From positions 1-64,000 of the forward strand of contig JAEXRP010000077.1 in the NCBI GenBank assembly GCA_023440705.1: a DNA stretch of 64,000 nucleotides, read 5' to 3'. Positions 24,695 to 33,678 of this stretch are shown here, piece by piece; within the stretch, counting starts at the first letter, position 1, and each line of letters starts with the position of its first letter. The position numbers and the translations under genes are program-made. Under the pieces are notes generated by a model, which ran no database searches, was not told where the DNA came from, and saw only the letters and a list, made by a program, of their open reading frames with translations. The DNA is from Soonwooa sp023440705. Lineage in GTDB: Bacteria > Bacteroidota > Bacteroidia > Flavobacteriales > Weeksellaceae.

Positions 24695-26023
24695 TTATTT
24701 CTTAATCATTTTAGTATTTTCGAAACTTCCATCTGTATACTTAACTTGGATAATATAAGTACCTTTTGACAAGTTAGATACATTGAAAGTTGCTGCATTC
24801 TCTCTCTTAATAGCCTTACCAGCCATGTCAATAACTGTAGCAGTTGCAATTTCTTTAGTAGATTTTAATTCAACTTTATCACCAACTGGGTTGTTAGCAA
24901 TAGTCAACTTAGCCTTAGAAGCATTAACATCGTTAACAGCTAAGAATTGTCCCTTGAATTTATAAATTGCACTTACTGGTCCTTCTGTAAGTTGTGCTTG
25001 GCTCATTCCTCCCATGTAACCAACTGTAGGACTAACAAATTGTATTGCACCAGAAGAATAATTTGCTTCACCAGCTGGATAAGTCATATCTATCCATGTT
25101 TGGCCACCGTCCGTTGAGTACGAAGAACTATCTCCTGTAGAAACATAAGTATTATCTGTGCCTGGAACATATGCTATACTTGAACCATAAAAATTACCTG
25201 TTGGGAATACTTCCGTCCAGTTAGCACCACTGTCAGATGTCTTCCAAAGACCAATTACACCATTATCATTCGTTTGAAGTAATCCGTTAGTAGAGTCTTT
25301 AAATGCAAGGTATGCCTGACTACCAGCTGTTGTAACACCTCCGAAGTCAATTGCTGGACTTTGCCAAGCTTGCCAAGATGTTCCTTTATCTGGTGAATAC
25401 AAAATACGTCCTGTATCCGTACCCATCCAAATATTATTTCCTTGTACATATCTAACATGCGTATATCCAAAATCACCTGCAGAAGCTGGAGCTGATGTCA
25501 ATTTAGTCCAGTTAGTACCACCATTTGTTGTTTTATACATTTCAAAAACGTTACCAACAGGATCTCCAGCCGAGATACCTTCGTTTTCGTTCCAGAAATG
25601 AACTATATTAGCAAAAGATGCTGATCCGTAAGCTGCAGAAGTTTGCTTAGTCCAAGATGTTCCTCCGTTAGTTGTCTTCCAAACACCATTTTGAGAACCT
25701 GATCCCGAAGTCACCACCCAAGCTGTAGTACCAGTTGCTGCACTAAAGTCTCCAATAGTAGCTGCTGAAGGTACTCCTGCGATAACATTGGTAGTCCAAG
25801 TAGCTCCTCCATCAGTCGTTCTTGTAGTATATTTACCTTGATCAGTAGCTGATGTTGCTGCATGATCTGCAAACCAAACAGTATTAGCATCAATTACTGT
25901 CATTGCATACGGATAATGCAATGCTGGTCCTTGTGTTTGCATCCCGTCCCATCCTGGTGCTGTTTGTGCAAAAGAAATTCCTGCAATTGCAAGAGCACCT
26001 AAAGAAAATAATAATTTTTTCAT
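24695..26023 (-). CDS. Secreted Asp-box (BNR) propeller with T9SS type A sorting domain
   Basis: The 442-residue protein has a signal peptide (cleaved near SFAQ, 20) and at least six Asp-box-like motifs of the (S/T)x(D/N)xGxxW type, such as TTDGGATW, TTNGGTSW, TTNGGTNW, TSDSGANW and STDGGQTW. These indicate a beta-propeller of the sialidase/Ycf48-like class. Residues from about 365 form a T9SS type A domain (ANNPVGDKVEL, VIDMAGKAI, LSKGTYIIQVKYTDG) ending in KMIKK. It should be exported by T9SS to the surface or medium. No catalytic set for sialidase is evident, so binding is as likely as hydrolysis. It lies between two susCD pairs and has its own terminator. Confidence 0.85.
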   Translation of the reverse strand: MKKLLFSLGALAIAGISFAQTAPGWDGMQTQGPALHYPYAMTVIDANTVWFADHAATSATDQGKYTTRTTDGGATWTTNVIAGVPSAATIGDFSAATGTTAWVVTSGSGSQNGVWKTTNGGTSWTKQTSAAYGSASFANIVHFWNENEGISAGDPVGNVFEMYKTTNGGTNWTKLTSAPASAGDFGYTHVRYVQGNNIWMGTDTGRILYSPDKGTSWQAWQSPAIDFGGVTTAGSQAYLAFKDSTNGLLQTNDNGVIGLWKTSDSGANWTEVFPTGNFYGSSIAYVPGTDNTYVSTGDSSSYSTDGGQTWIDMTYPAGEANYSSGAIQFVSPTVGYMGGMSQAQLTEGPVSAIYKFKGQFLAVNDVNASKAKLTIANNPVGDKVELKSTKEIATATVIDMAGKAIKRENAATFNVSNLSKGTYIIQVKYTDGSFENTKMIKK

Positions 26024-26070
26024 AATAATAAATTTTATTGATTTTAAAGTTATAAATATAAATGTTTTTA

Positions 26071-26101
26071 TTTACGGAATGACTGTTAATCATTCCGTAA
26101 A
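26071..26101 (-). terminator. Hairpin after the second susD
   Basis: TTTACGGAATGA and TCATTCCGTAAA form a perfect 12-bp stem with a 7-base loop, starting 9 bases past the susD stop. The tail on the minus strand is AT-rich rather than a clean T run, so termination may be incomplete and read into the Asp-box gene. Confidence 0.65.
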
Positions 26102-26109
26102 AATAAAGT

Positions 26110-27582
26110 TTAATAACCTGGAGCCTGTTTGATATTTGGATTATTTTGCATTTCACTTAACGGAATAGGCCAAATAAATCTTCTATCACCAGTAGGAATA
26201 ACCGTTAATGGTTGACCTGTTGAGTTAGTTTGATACTTGCTAATGGTCATGTTGTTCCTCTTAAGATCAGAAAAACGAAGTCCCTCTAAGAAAAACTCAT
26301 AAGCTTTCTGAGTAAGAATCTCCTTCAACACTTCCGACCCACTAGTAACACTTGGTACATAAGCCGGGAATCGCTTGTCTTTAACCCATGTTGTAACGGT
26401 TTGAGAAGCTAAACTTGGATTACTGTGAAACTGCGCTTCAGCCTTAATAAAAATTGCTTCAGACTTTCTCAATTGTATCAAGTCTCTCGATCCTGACAAG
26501 TACTTTCTAACATCAATAGGTTTAGGATTATCTGGATACTTGGTAGATTCTACAGTAGCATTAGTCATATACCAGCTATATGCTCTTACATCTCTGGTCG
26601 CAGGCGTTACTGTAACTCCTGGAGGGTTTGCAATGTTCCAAAAGGCACGCGCCATAAAGTTTTGGGTATAACGTGAGTTCGTCCCCCAATAATCTGTTAA
26701 GCCCTGTGGTGTAACAGAGTTAAACTCCAATTGAAAAATTGTCTCATCAGCTGATTCTTCTCCACTGTTAAAAAATTGAGAAGCAGCACCTCTTCCTAAG
26801 AAAGGAACGCTAACATCATCAATAACTTTTTGAGCATAGTACTCAGCTTTGACATAATCTTTCTTGAATAGATAGGCTCTAGCAAGCAATAGTTCAACTG
26901 CTAATGGACTAAAAGAGTTCTTCTTAGAATAGATCTCTCCGATAATGTCATTAGCTTCAAAATAAGATAAAGTAGCTTCTAAATCTCCAATAACATTATC
27001 AATTACCTTACCTACAGATTCACGAGGTAATTTAGCTTTGATATCATAAGTTGTTGGATAAGGTACACCAAGAGACTGATCTCCCTCTCCATAATTTGGA
27101 GAAAAATAAGTCAACAAAGCCATGTAGTTATAGGCTCTGATAATTTTGGCATGCGCAAATAACTCACCATTCTTATGAATTGCATTTTCGTCTTCAGGTA
27201 TTTTACCATCAAAACCTAATACAAAGTTAGCATTTGCAATAGTATTATAGAAGGCATTCCACAAGCCTCCACCAGCACCACCTTCTACTTGAATATGCGT
27301 ACCCCCATTAGTCCCTACAAAATAGCCTGAATTAGATTGTGATACAAAACCTATATCACCCGTAAGTTCTTGATATGTAAAATGATCTCCTCCAAAACCA
27401 CTTGTATTAGATAATTTTGAATACAGACCTTTTATCGATCTTTCTAAATCGGCATTATTCTTTAGGGCATTTTGATCCACTACTATTAAACCTGCTTCAG
27501 AATAATTTTCTTCGAACATGCTGTCTGAGCACGAAAATAATAAAGAGCCTAAAAATAATGATAATATAATTTTATTTTTCAT
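26110..27582 (-). CDS. SusD/RagB-family outer-membrane lipoprotein, second copy
   Basis: The 490-residue lipoprotein has a lipobox Cys at 18 (SLLFSC) followed by SDS. SusD features include the helical YNYMALLTYFSPNYGEG segment, a middle substrate-binding region, and a C-terminal block with YEFFLEGLRFSDLKRNN and WPIPLSEMQNNPNIKQ, ending APGY. It pairs with the susC that ends 22 bases upstream. It differs markedly from the first SusD, which suggests a different nutrient. The ligand is unknown. Confidence 0.93.
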   Translation of the reverse strand: MKNKIILSLFLGSLLFSCSDSMFEENYSEAGLIVVDQNALKNNADLERSIKGLYSKLSNTSGFGGDHFTYQELTGDIGFVSQSNSGYFVGTNGGTHIQVEGGAGGGLWNAFYNTIANANFVLGFDGKIPEDENAIHKNGELFAHAKIIRAYNYMALLTYFSPNYGEGDQSLGVPYPTTYDIKAKLPRESVGKVIDNVIGDLEATLSYFEANDIIGEIYSKKNSFSPLAVELLLARAYLFKKDYVKAEYYAQKVIDDVSVPFLGRGAASQFFNSGEESADETIFQLEFNSVTPQGLTDYWGTNSRYTQNFMARAFWNIANPPGVTVTPATRDVRAYSWYMTNATVESTKYPDNPKPIDVRKYLSGSRDLIQLRKSEAIFIKAEAQFHSNPSLASQTVTTWVKDKRFPAYVPSVTSGSEVLKEILTQKAYEFFLEGLRFSDLKRNNMTISKYQTNSTGQPLTVIPTGDRRFIWPIPLSEMQNNPNIKQAPGY

Positions 27583-27604
27583 TGTAATTGTTGTTAGAAT
27601 TTAA

Positions 27605-30445
27605 TTAGAAATCAATCGTTGCACCTACCATAAATTGTCTCATTAATGGCATTGTTTGATCATATAATCCCATACCACCTATAGTCCCCATATGGTTACT
27701 GTTAGATTCTGGATCGAAAGGTAGATTTTTGTCAAATGCAAATGTCAATAAGTTAACACCTCTAACATACATGTAGACATTATTAATACCGTCAATCTTT
27801 AATTGATCTTTATTTAATTTATATCCTAATTCAGCACTTTTCAATTTGATATTATCTCCTTTATACAAATATCGTGTTGAGTGATATTTTTCCACTGTAT
27901 TACCAGCTCTAAATTGAGGTCTTGTGGCTCCCGTATTAGTGGGCGTCCAAGCATTAAGAACATCAGCGACTTGATTATCTTTAACACCTTGCCCATCATT
28001 ATCCATGTATCTTCCCCATAGATCGTACACATAGAAATCCCCTTGATAAGTTAATAAGAAACTTAAGGTAAAGTTCTTATAACTAAACGAGTTTGTTAAT
28101 CCGGCTGTATGCGCTGGTAAAGCATTCTTCCCTGTAAAATCTCTAAGAATAGAAGCACTAGTACCAGAACCATTACTTAAAGTAGTATGTGTAGCGTTTG
28201 TATACCATTGTGCGTCTCCATTTGCACTATTAACACCAGCATAATGAGCTAAGAACCATTCTGTAGGATTGTGTCCTACCATAAAGCGTTTAAATCCATC
28301 AACGCCAACATATGGTCCTAAAATTTTAGTAACAACAGACTTATTATATCCGTAGTTAGCATTAATAGACCAACTAAAATCACCTTTTCTAAAAACATCA
28401 TAAGAGATTGTCGACTCGATCCCTTTAGACTCATGTTCAAGTGCATTACCTACAAGATTAGCAAAACCTGTTGATGGCGCGTTAGGAACCTGAGTTGTTA
28501 ACTGATCTAAAACAATATTCTTATAAACATCAAATGATAACTTAAGTCTATTTTGAACAAAGCCTAAATCTAAACCTATATTATATTTTTTTGAAGTTTC
28601 CCAACCTAACTCTGTATTTCCAGGATTATTAATCGCCATACCGTTCTCAAGCATATATGTAGCCACTCCGAGAGTTGGTTTGCTTAGGTATTGAATGTTT
28701 CCTATATTACCCACTTCACCATAACTAGCACGTACTTTCAACTCATTGAAATAATTTCCAATATTTCCAAACTTATGAAGGTTTACGTTGGCACCAGTTG
28801 CCCAGAAGTTTCCTTCTTTTCTATCAGCACCAAAGTGAGAATATTTATCTCTTCTAAAAGACCCCATCAAATTGAATAAATCTTTGTACCCATAAGAAGC
28901 ACGACCAATTAAACCTATCAAGTGACTTGATTCGTTGTATGACCAAGCCATGTAAGGTGTTGGTCCCCATTGTAGATTATTCTGTTCATAGTGACCACTA
29001 TCGAAGCCTGTAGATGCTGCTTGCGACCGCTTTGTCCACAGCTGTGTATATTCAGTTCCTGCTGAGAGATTGATCTTATGATCGTCATTAATTGTCCAAT
29101 CATAGTGCAAGAAGTTAGACCAGTTCAAAGTCGTATAAGCGAAGTCACTTTGTAGAGCAAGTCCTATGATACCTTGAGTAGGATTATTACCATCTCCAAA
29201 ATCTGGATTACGATATTCCGACTCATCATAATAGTTATAATCCATACCCAAATTCGTCGAAAATCTCAAATTAGGCAAAATACTATAATCTAAACCAAAT
29301 GAAGAAAGGATTTTAGTAACCGCTGATTTTCTTTTGTTGATATTTTGAATTGCTACTGGGTTAAAGTCTTCTCCTGCAGAAGTTACAATATTAAAATTAT
29401 ATGTTCCATCTGCATTATAGATCGGGCTAGTTGGTGACGCGAATCTTGAACTTAATACAGGGTTTGCAAAATACCCATAATCTAAAGGTCCCCATTGTGT
29501 TCCTCTAGAAACTATGTTTGAAAACGCCACATTAATCTTATCAGATAACTTAGCATTAAGCTTTACCGTTGCGTTGATTCTTCTATACAATGCATCACGG
29601 ATAATACCTTCTTGTTCTGTTGAACCGATAGATGCATATCCTTTTATCTTTTCGTTACCAAAGGAATAATTTAAACCATACTTATACAATCCTGTCGAAG
29701 ATCTCCTAGTTGCCTTCTGCCAGTCAGTATCAGTTTTACCATCCCAACCAAGAATCCCTTGAGCACTAGCAGTTGCTTTTTCAAGACTTTCACCATTACT
29801 CATATACCCCATAATAAGAGCCTGCTTTTGCTGTGCTGCATTGAGAAGCGTATACTTTTCGTATGCAACACCACCTACACCATACTCCATATTAAGCGTT
29901 AATTTACCTCTACCTCCTTTACCAGATTTAGTTTTGATAATGATAACCCCTGAAGCTCCTCTTGAACCATATAACGATGTCGTTGCCCCATCTTTAAGGA
30001 CTTCAACTGATTCGATATCAGAAGGATCAATCAAAGACAATCCATTAGAAGAAGTAGCTACACCAGCCTGATCACCTACCGTAACAGGCACCCCATCAAT
30101 AATATAAAGAGGTTGGTTATCACCTGTCAAACTGCTAATACCTCGAATAAGGACTTTAGCATTTGACCCAGGCTGTCCACTGTTTGAACTAATAACGGCT
30201 CCAGAAACCTGTCCAGCAATAGCTAAGTCCACAGAGATTGCAACTGGCTTTTCCAATGCCTTTGCAGAAACCAAAGAGTACGAGCCTACCTTCTGCTCTT
30301 GTGTTTCTTTGATACCATAAGTTCCCAAAATGACTACTTCCTCAATAGCATTAGTAACCGTATCGGATTTCTTTTTTTGTGCTAGCATTGAGGCTCCCAT
30401 AAAGAAAATTGCCCCAGCGCTTAAAACTCGTAGTTTTACGTTCAT
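27605..30445 (-). CDS. SusC/RagA-family TonB-linked outer-membrane transporter, second copy
   Basis: The 946-residue transporter has a signal peptide (ending ASMLAQ, 22), a TonB-box-like IEEVVILGTYG at 34-44, a plug with VLIRGISSLTGDNQPLYIID and SLYGSRGASGVIII, and a beta-barrel ending in MVGATIDF. It should import a nutrient with the downstream SusD. Like the first SusC it lacks the carboxypeptidase-D-like N-terminal domain, and its first residues (MNVKLRVLSAG) closely match those of the first copy (MNVKLKVLTAG). The barrels diverge, pointing to distinct substrates. Confidence 0.94.
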   Translation of the reverse strand: MNVKLRVLSAGAIFFMGASMLAQKKKSDTVTNAIEEVVILGTYGIKETQEQKVGSYSLVSAKALEKPVAISVDLAIAGQVSGAVISSNSGQPGSNAKVLIRGISSLTGDNQPLYIIDGVPVTVGDQAGVATSSNGLSLIDPSDIESVEVLKDGATTSLYGSRGASGVIIIKTKSGKGGRGKLTLNMEYGVGGVAYEKYTLLNAAQQKQALIMGYMSNGESLEKATASAQGILGWDGKTDTDWQKATRRSSTGLYKYGLNYSFGNEKIKGYASIGSTEQEGIIRDALYRRINATVKLNAKLSDKINVAFSNIVSRGTQWGPLDYGYFANPVLSSRFASPTSPIYNADGTYNFNIVTSAGEDFNPVAIQNINKRKSAVTKILSSFGLDYSILPNLRFSTNLGMDYNYYDESEYRNPDFGDGNNPTQGIIGLALQSDFAYTTLNWSNFLHYDWTINDDHKINLSAGTEYTQLWTKRSQAASTGFDSGHYEQNNLQWGPTPYMAWSYNESSHLIGLIGRASYGYKDLFNLMGSFRRDKYSHFGADRKEGNFWATGANVNLHKFGNIGNYFNELKVRASYGEVGNIGNIQYLSKPTLGVATYMLENGMAINNPGNTELGWETSKKYNIGLDLGFVQNRLKLSFDVYKNIVLDQLTTQVPNAPSTGFANLVGNALEHESKGIESTISYDVFRKGDFSWSINANYGYNKSVVTKILGPYVGVDGFKRFMVGHNPTEWFLAHYAGVNSANGDAQWYTNATHTTLSNGSGTSASILRDFTGKNALPAHTAGLTNSFSYKNFTLSFLLTYQGDFYVYDLWGRYMDNDGQGVKDNQVADVLNAWTPTNTGATRPQFRAGNTVEKYHSTRYLYKGDNIKLKSAELGYKLNKDQLKIDGINNVYMYVRGVNLLTFAFDKNLPFDPESNSNHMGTIGGMGLYDQTMPLMRQFMVGATIDF

Positions 30446-30473
30446 ATTAACACTAATTTGATATTATAGTTTA

Positions 30474-30485
30474 CAAATATGTTAA
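30474..30485 (-). promoter_or_regulatory. Shared susC leader motif, copy 2
   Basis: Minus-strand TTAACATATTTG, identical to the motif before the first susC and again 28 bases from the ATG. It is a probable -7 element plus flanking bases common to the two uptake units. Confidence 0.55.
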
Positions 30486-30612
30486 TTTTTTCCTAATACA
30501 CCAAATTAAATTTAAAAATCCCTTAAAACTTTAACATTTAAGTACAAAAATAATAGATTATAAGTTAAAGTTTTGACACATTATTCTTAAATCAAACAGT
30601 TGTTTATCAAAA

Positions 30613-30643
30613 CAAAAAAAAGCCACTGAGAGTCCTCAGTGGC
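30613..30643 (-). terminator. infB operon terminator
   Basis: On the minus strand GCCACTGAG and CTCAGTGGC form a perfect 9-bp stem followed by a run of T. It lies 25 bases past the infB stop codon and ends the rimP-nusA-infB operon. Confidence 0.85.
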
Positions 30644-30667
30644 ATATTATTCAATACATAATATTGA

Positions 30668-33601
30668 TTATTTCAGTTTCTTCTTAACTGCTACTTCTTC
30701 GTAGACTTCTAAGATGTCACCAACCTCAATATCATTATAACCTTTTAAGTTAAGACCACATTCGTAGCCTTTAGTTACTTCTTTAACATCGTCTTTGAAA
30801 CGTTTTAAGCTTTCTAACTCTCCATCAAATTTCACGATACCATCACGAAGCAATCTGATTTTCGAATTTCTAGTTACTTTACCAGTTAATACCATACAAC
30901 CTGCAATCGTACCAACTTTAGAAATTTTGAACACCTCACGGATTTCTACATTACCAATAACTTGTTCTTTAATTTCTGGTGAAAGCATACCTTCCATCGC
31001 TTCTTTAACCTCATCAATAGCAGCGTAGATAATCGAATAAGTTCTGATTTCAACCTCTTCTTTATCTGCGATATCTTTAGCATTAACACTTGCTCTAACG
31101 TTGAATCCAATAACAATAGCATCAGACGCCGCTGCTAATAGAATATCACTTTCTGTGATTTGACCAACTCCAGAGTGTAAGATATTAACTTGGATTTCTT
31201 CAGTTGACAATTGTTGTAACTGATCTGATAAAGCTTCTACCGAACCATCCACGTCACCTTTAAGGATAATGTTAAGCTCTTTAAACTCACCAAGTGCAAT
31301 ACGTCTACCGATTTCATCCAAAGTAAGATGTTTTTTCGTACGTAAAGTTTGCTCTCTTTGTAACTGCTCTCTCTTCGTAGCAATAGTTTTTGCTTCTTTT
31401 TCGTCAGCGTAAATTCTAAATTTATCACCTGCCGTTGGCGCACCATCTAAACCTAAAATAGTTACAGGAATTGACGGACCAGCAGCCTGCATAGGTTTTC
31501 CTCTTTCATCAAGCATTGCTTTAACCTTACCGTGATTTTTACCAGCAAGAATATAGTCACCAACTTTAAGAGTACCATTCTGAACCAATATCGTAGAAAC
31601 ATAACCTCTACCTTTATCTAGAGCTGCTTCGATAACAACACCATTAGCTGCACGATCTGGATTAGCTTTTAATTCAAGCATTTCTGCCTGTAGTAAAACT
31701 TTTTCCAACAATGCATCTACATTGTTACCAAACTTCGCAGAAATCTCTTGAGACTGGATGTTACCACCCCATTCTTCTACCAAGATATTCATACCTGATA
31801 ATTGTTGACGAATGTTATCTGGATTAGCATTTGGTTTATCAACTTTGTTAAGTGCGATAATCATTGGTACTCCAGCCGCTTGTGCGTGAGCAATAGCTTC
31901 TTTAGTTTGTGGCATCACATCGTCGTCCGCTGCAATTACGATAATTACAATATCGGTAACCTGTGCACCACGCGCTCTCATCGCTGTAAAGGCCTCGTGA
32001 CCTGGCGTATCTAAGAATGTAATACGTTGTCCACCTTCTAGCTTAACATTGTAAGCACCGATGTGCTGTGTAATACCTCCAGATTCTCCCGCAATAACAT
32101 TTGCTTTACGGATGTAATCCAATAGTGAAGTTTTACCATGGTCAACGTGTCCCATTACGGTTACAATTGGTGCTCTAGCAATAAGATCTTCTTCGGCATC
32201 TGGCGTTTCCTCTTCCAAGTTTTCTTCCAAGTCAGCATCAGAGAATTCAATTTTATAACCGAATTCATCAGCAACCAATGTTAAAGTATCCGCTTCTAGA
32301 CGTTGGTTCATCGTTACCATAACACCTAGTGAGAAACAAGCAGAGATAACCTCAGTCGGGCTAACATTCATTAAACTTGCTAACTCATTAACAGTAATAA
32401 ATTCTGTTACTTTAAGTGTTGTATCTTGAGCATCACGTTCTTGTTGAAGTTCGTCTTGCTCTCTTCTCCAGTTACGTTTATCTTTTCTGTGTTTAGCGCC
32501 TTTATTTTTACCGCCTTTATTGGTCAGCTTTTCTAAAGTCTCTTTAATTTGATTTTTAACTTGCTCATCCGTTAACTCAACTGGCATAACTCTTTGACCG
32601 CCGCCACGGTTGTTACCACCACGGTTATTCCCACCGCGATTACCACCTTGGTTATTACCCCCTGGACGATTTCCGCCTTGGTTGTTACCACCTTGACCGC
32701 CGCGATTGTTGTTATTACCGAAACGGTTACCACCTTGACCTTGGTTATTATTACCTCCGCCTTGGTTGTTATTATTGTTACCGCCTTGTTGGTTATTGTT
32801 AGCTCCTGGTTGTCCAGGTTTTTCTATACGTTTTCTTTTCTTCTTAGCAGCATTAGGACCACCAGCATTTGAAGATTTTGGTTTTGGAGCAAATTGAGAT
32901 AAGTCAACCGTTTGCTTAAGGATTTTAGGTCCATCAAGTTTTTGATAAACTGTTTCAATTTTTTGAGGCTCGCTATCTTCTGTTGTTTCAGTTGGTTTGT
33001 TATCTACAACCTCTTCTTTAGGAGCAACCGGTTTTTCTTCAACTTTAGGCGTTTCGGCAACTACTTTTGGTGTTTCCACTTTCTTAGGTCCTTCTGGCTT
33101 TTCAGTTTTAGGTTCTGGTTTTTCCTTTTTTGCAGGTCGATTTCTGTTTTCTAACTGAGACAGATCAATCTTATCTAAGACTTTGAATTCTTGTTTAGAA
33201 TCTTCCTTCTTAACTTCTTCAGCTTTTGGTTGTTCTACCACAGGCTCAGCTTTAACCTCGCTAGCAGGCTCTTCCACAACTGGTTTGTTAGAATCAAGAT
33301 CAATCTTACCTAAAATTTTAGTTTCAGGTTTTAGGTTTGCTTTGGCTCTTATAACCTCAGGCGCTTTTTCTTCGATTTCCAGTTTTTCTTCCGGAACTTT
33401 AGAAATCACAACCTCATGAGAAGCTTTACGTTGTTCTCCATCTTTTTTGAACTCAGCTTCTAATGCAGAATATGCCGCTTCTTCTAGTTGAGCGTTAGGG
33501 TTACTCTCTACTTCGAAGCCTTTAGATTGTAGAAATTCTACCATCCTTCCCATCGAAATATTAAATTCCTTAACTGCTTTATTTAATCTAATTTTTGGCA
33601 T
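30668..33601 (-). CDS. infB: Translation initiation factor IF-2
   Basis: The 977-residue GTPase brings fMet-tRNA to the ribosome. It has the IF2 N-terminal helix domain (1-50), a long Lys/Glu/Pro-rich disordered part (60-240), an Asn/Gly/Gln-rich low-complexity part (264-338), a second IF2_N domain (about 395-445), and the G domain with P-loop GHVDHGKT (484-491), DTPGHEAF and NKVD. The C-terminal initiator-tRNA-binding domains are complete. The N-terminal extension makes it longer than the E. coli protein (890 residues). The motif (K)IDLS recurs three times in the disordered part. It is the last gene of the rimP-nusA-infB operon. Confidence 0.97.
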   Translation of the reverse strand: MPKIRLNKAVKEFNISMGRMVEFLQSKGFEVESNPNAQLEEAAYSALEAEFKKDGEQRKASHEVVISKVPEEKLEIEEKAPEVIRAKANLKPETKILGKIDLDSNKPVVEEPASEVKAEPVVEQPKAEEVKKEDSKQEFKVLDKIDLSQLENRNRPAKKEKPEPKTEKPEGPKKVETPKVVAETPKVEEKPVAPKEEVVDNKPTETTEDSEPQKIETVYQKLDGPKILKQTVDLSQFAPKPKSSNAGGPNAAKKKRKRIEKPGQPGANNNQQGGNNNNNQGGGNNNQGQGGNRFGNNNNRGGQGGNNQGGNRPGGNNQGGNRGGNNRGGNNRGGGQRVMPVELTDEQVKNQIKETLEKLTNKGGKNKGAKHRKDKRNWRREQDELQQERDAQDTTLKVTEFITVNELASLMNVSPTEVISACFSLGVMVTMNQRLEADTLTLVADEFGYKIEFSDADLEENLEEETPDAEEDLIARAPIVTVMGHVDHGKTSLLDYIRKANVIAGESGGITQHIGAYNVKLEGGQRITFLDTPGHEAFTAMRARGAQVTDIVIIVIAADDDVMPQTKEAIAHAQAAGVPMIIALNKVDKPNANPDNIRQQLSGMNILVEEWGGNIQSQEISAKFGNNVDALLEKVLLQAEMLELKANPDRAANGVVIEAALDKGRGYVSTILVQNGTLKVGDYILAGKNHGKVKAMLDERGKPMQAAGPSIPVTILGLDGAPTAGDKFRIYADEKEAKTIATKREQLQREQTLRTKKHLTLDEIGRRIALGEFKELNIILKGDVDGSVEALSDQLQQLSTEEIQVNILHSGVGQITESDILLAAASDAIVIGFNVRASVNAKDIADKEEVEIRTYSIIYAAIDEVKEAMEGMLSPEIKEQVIGNVEIREVFKISKVGTIAGCMVLTGKVTRNSKIRLLRDGIVKFDGELESLKRFKDDVKEVTKGYECGLNLKGYNDIEVGDILEVYEEVAVKKKLK
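32588..32812 (-). repeat. Low-complexity Asn/Gly/Gln-rich coding repeat inside infB
   Basis: This in-frame stretch encodes IF-2 residues 264-338. It consists mostly of imperfect GGNN, GGNR and NNQGG units with scattered Arg. It is an RGG-like, prion-like disordered segment rather than a separate gene; the opposite strand shows a spurious Thr/Val-rich reading frame. Confidence 0.8.
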
Positions 33602-33678
33602 TTATAAATGTTCTGTTTTTAATTTTTAAAATTAAAGTATTTTCTTTTTACTGTTTATTAGAGATTGTAACAACTCGC

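Noticed and set aside
25890..26156. Minus-strand frame overlapping the start of the Asp-box gene and the end of susD
   Set aside because: It spans two well-supported genes in another frame and includes the terminator hairpin; composition is not coding-like.
20318..30445. Classic polysaccharide utilisation locus
   Set aside because: Two SusCD pairs are present, but no glycoside hydrolase, polysaccharide lyase or SusR/ECF regulator is adjacent, so a carbohydrate substrate is not supported.
32594..32872. Plus-strand Thr/Val-rich open frame
   Set aside because: It is the reverse complement of the IF-2 Asn/Gly repeat and has no start context or promoter.
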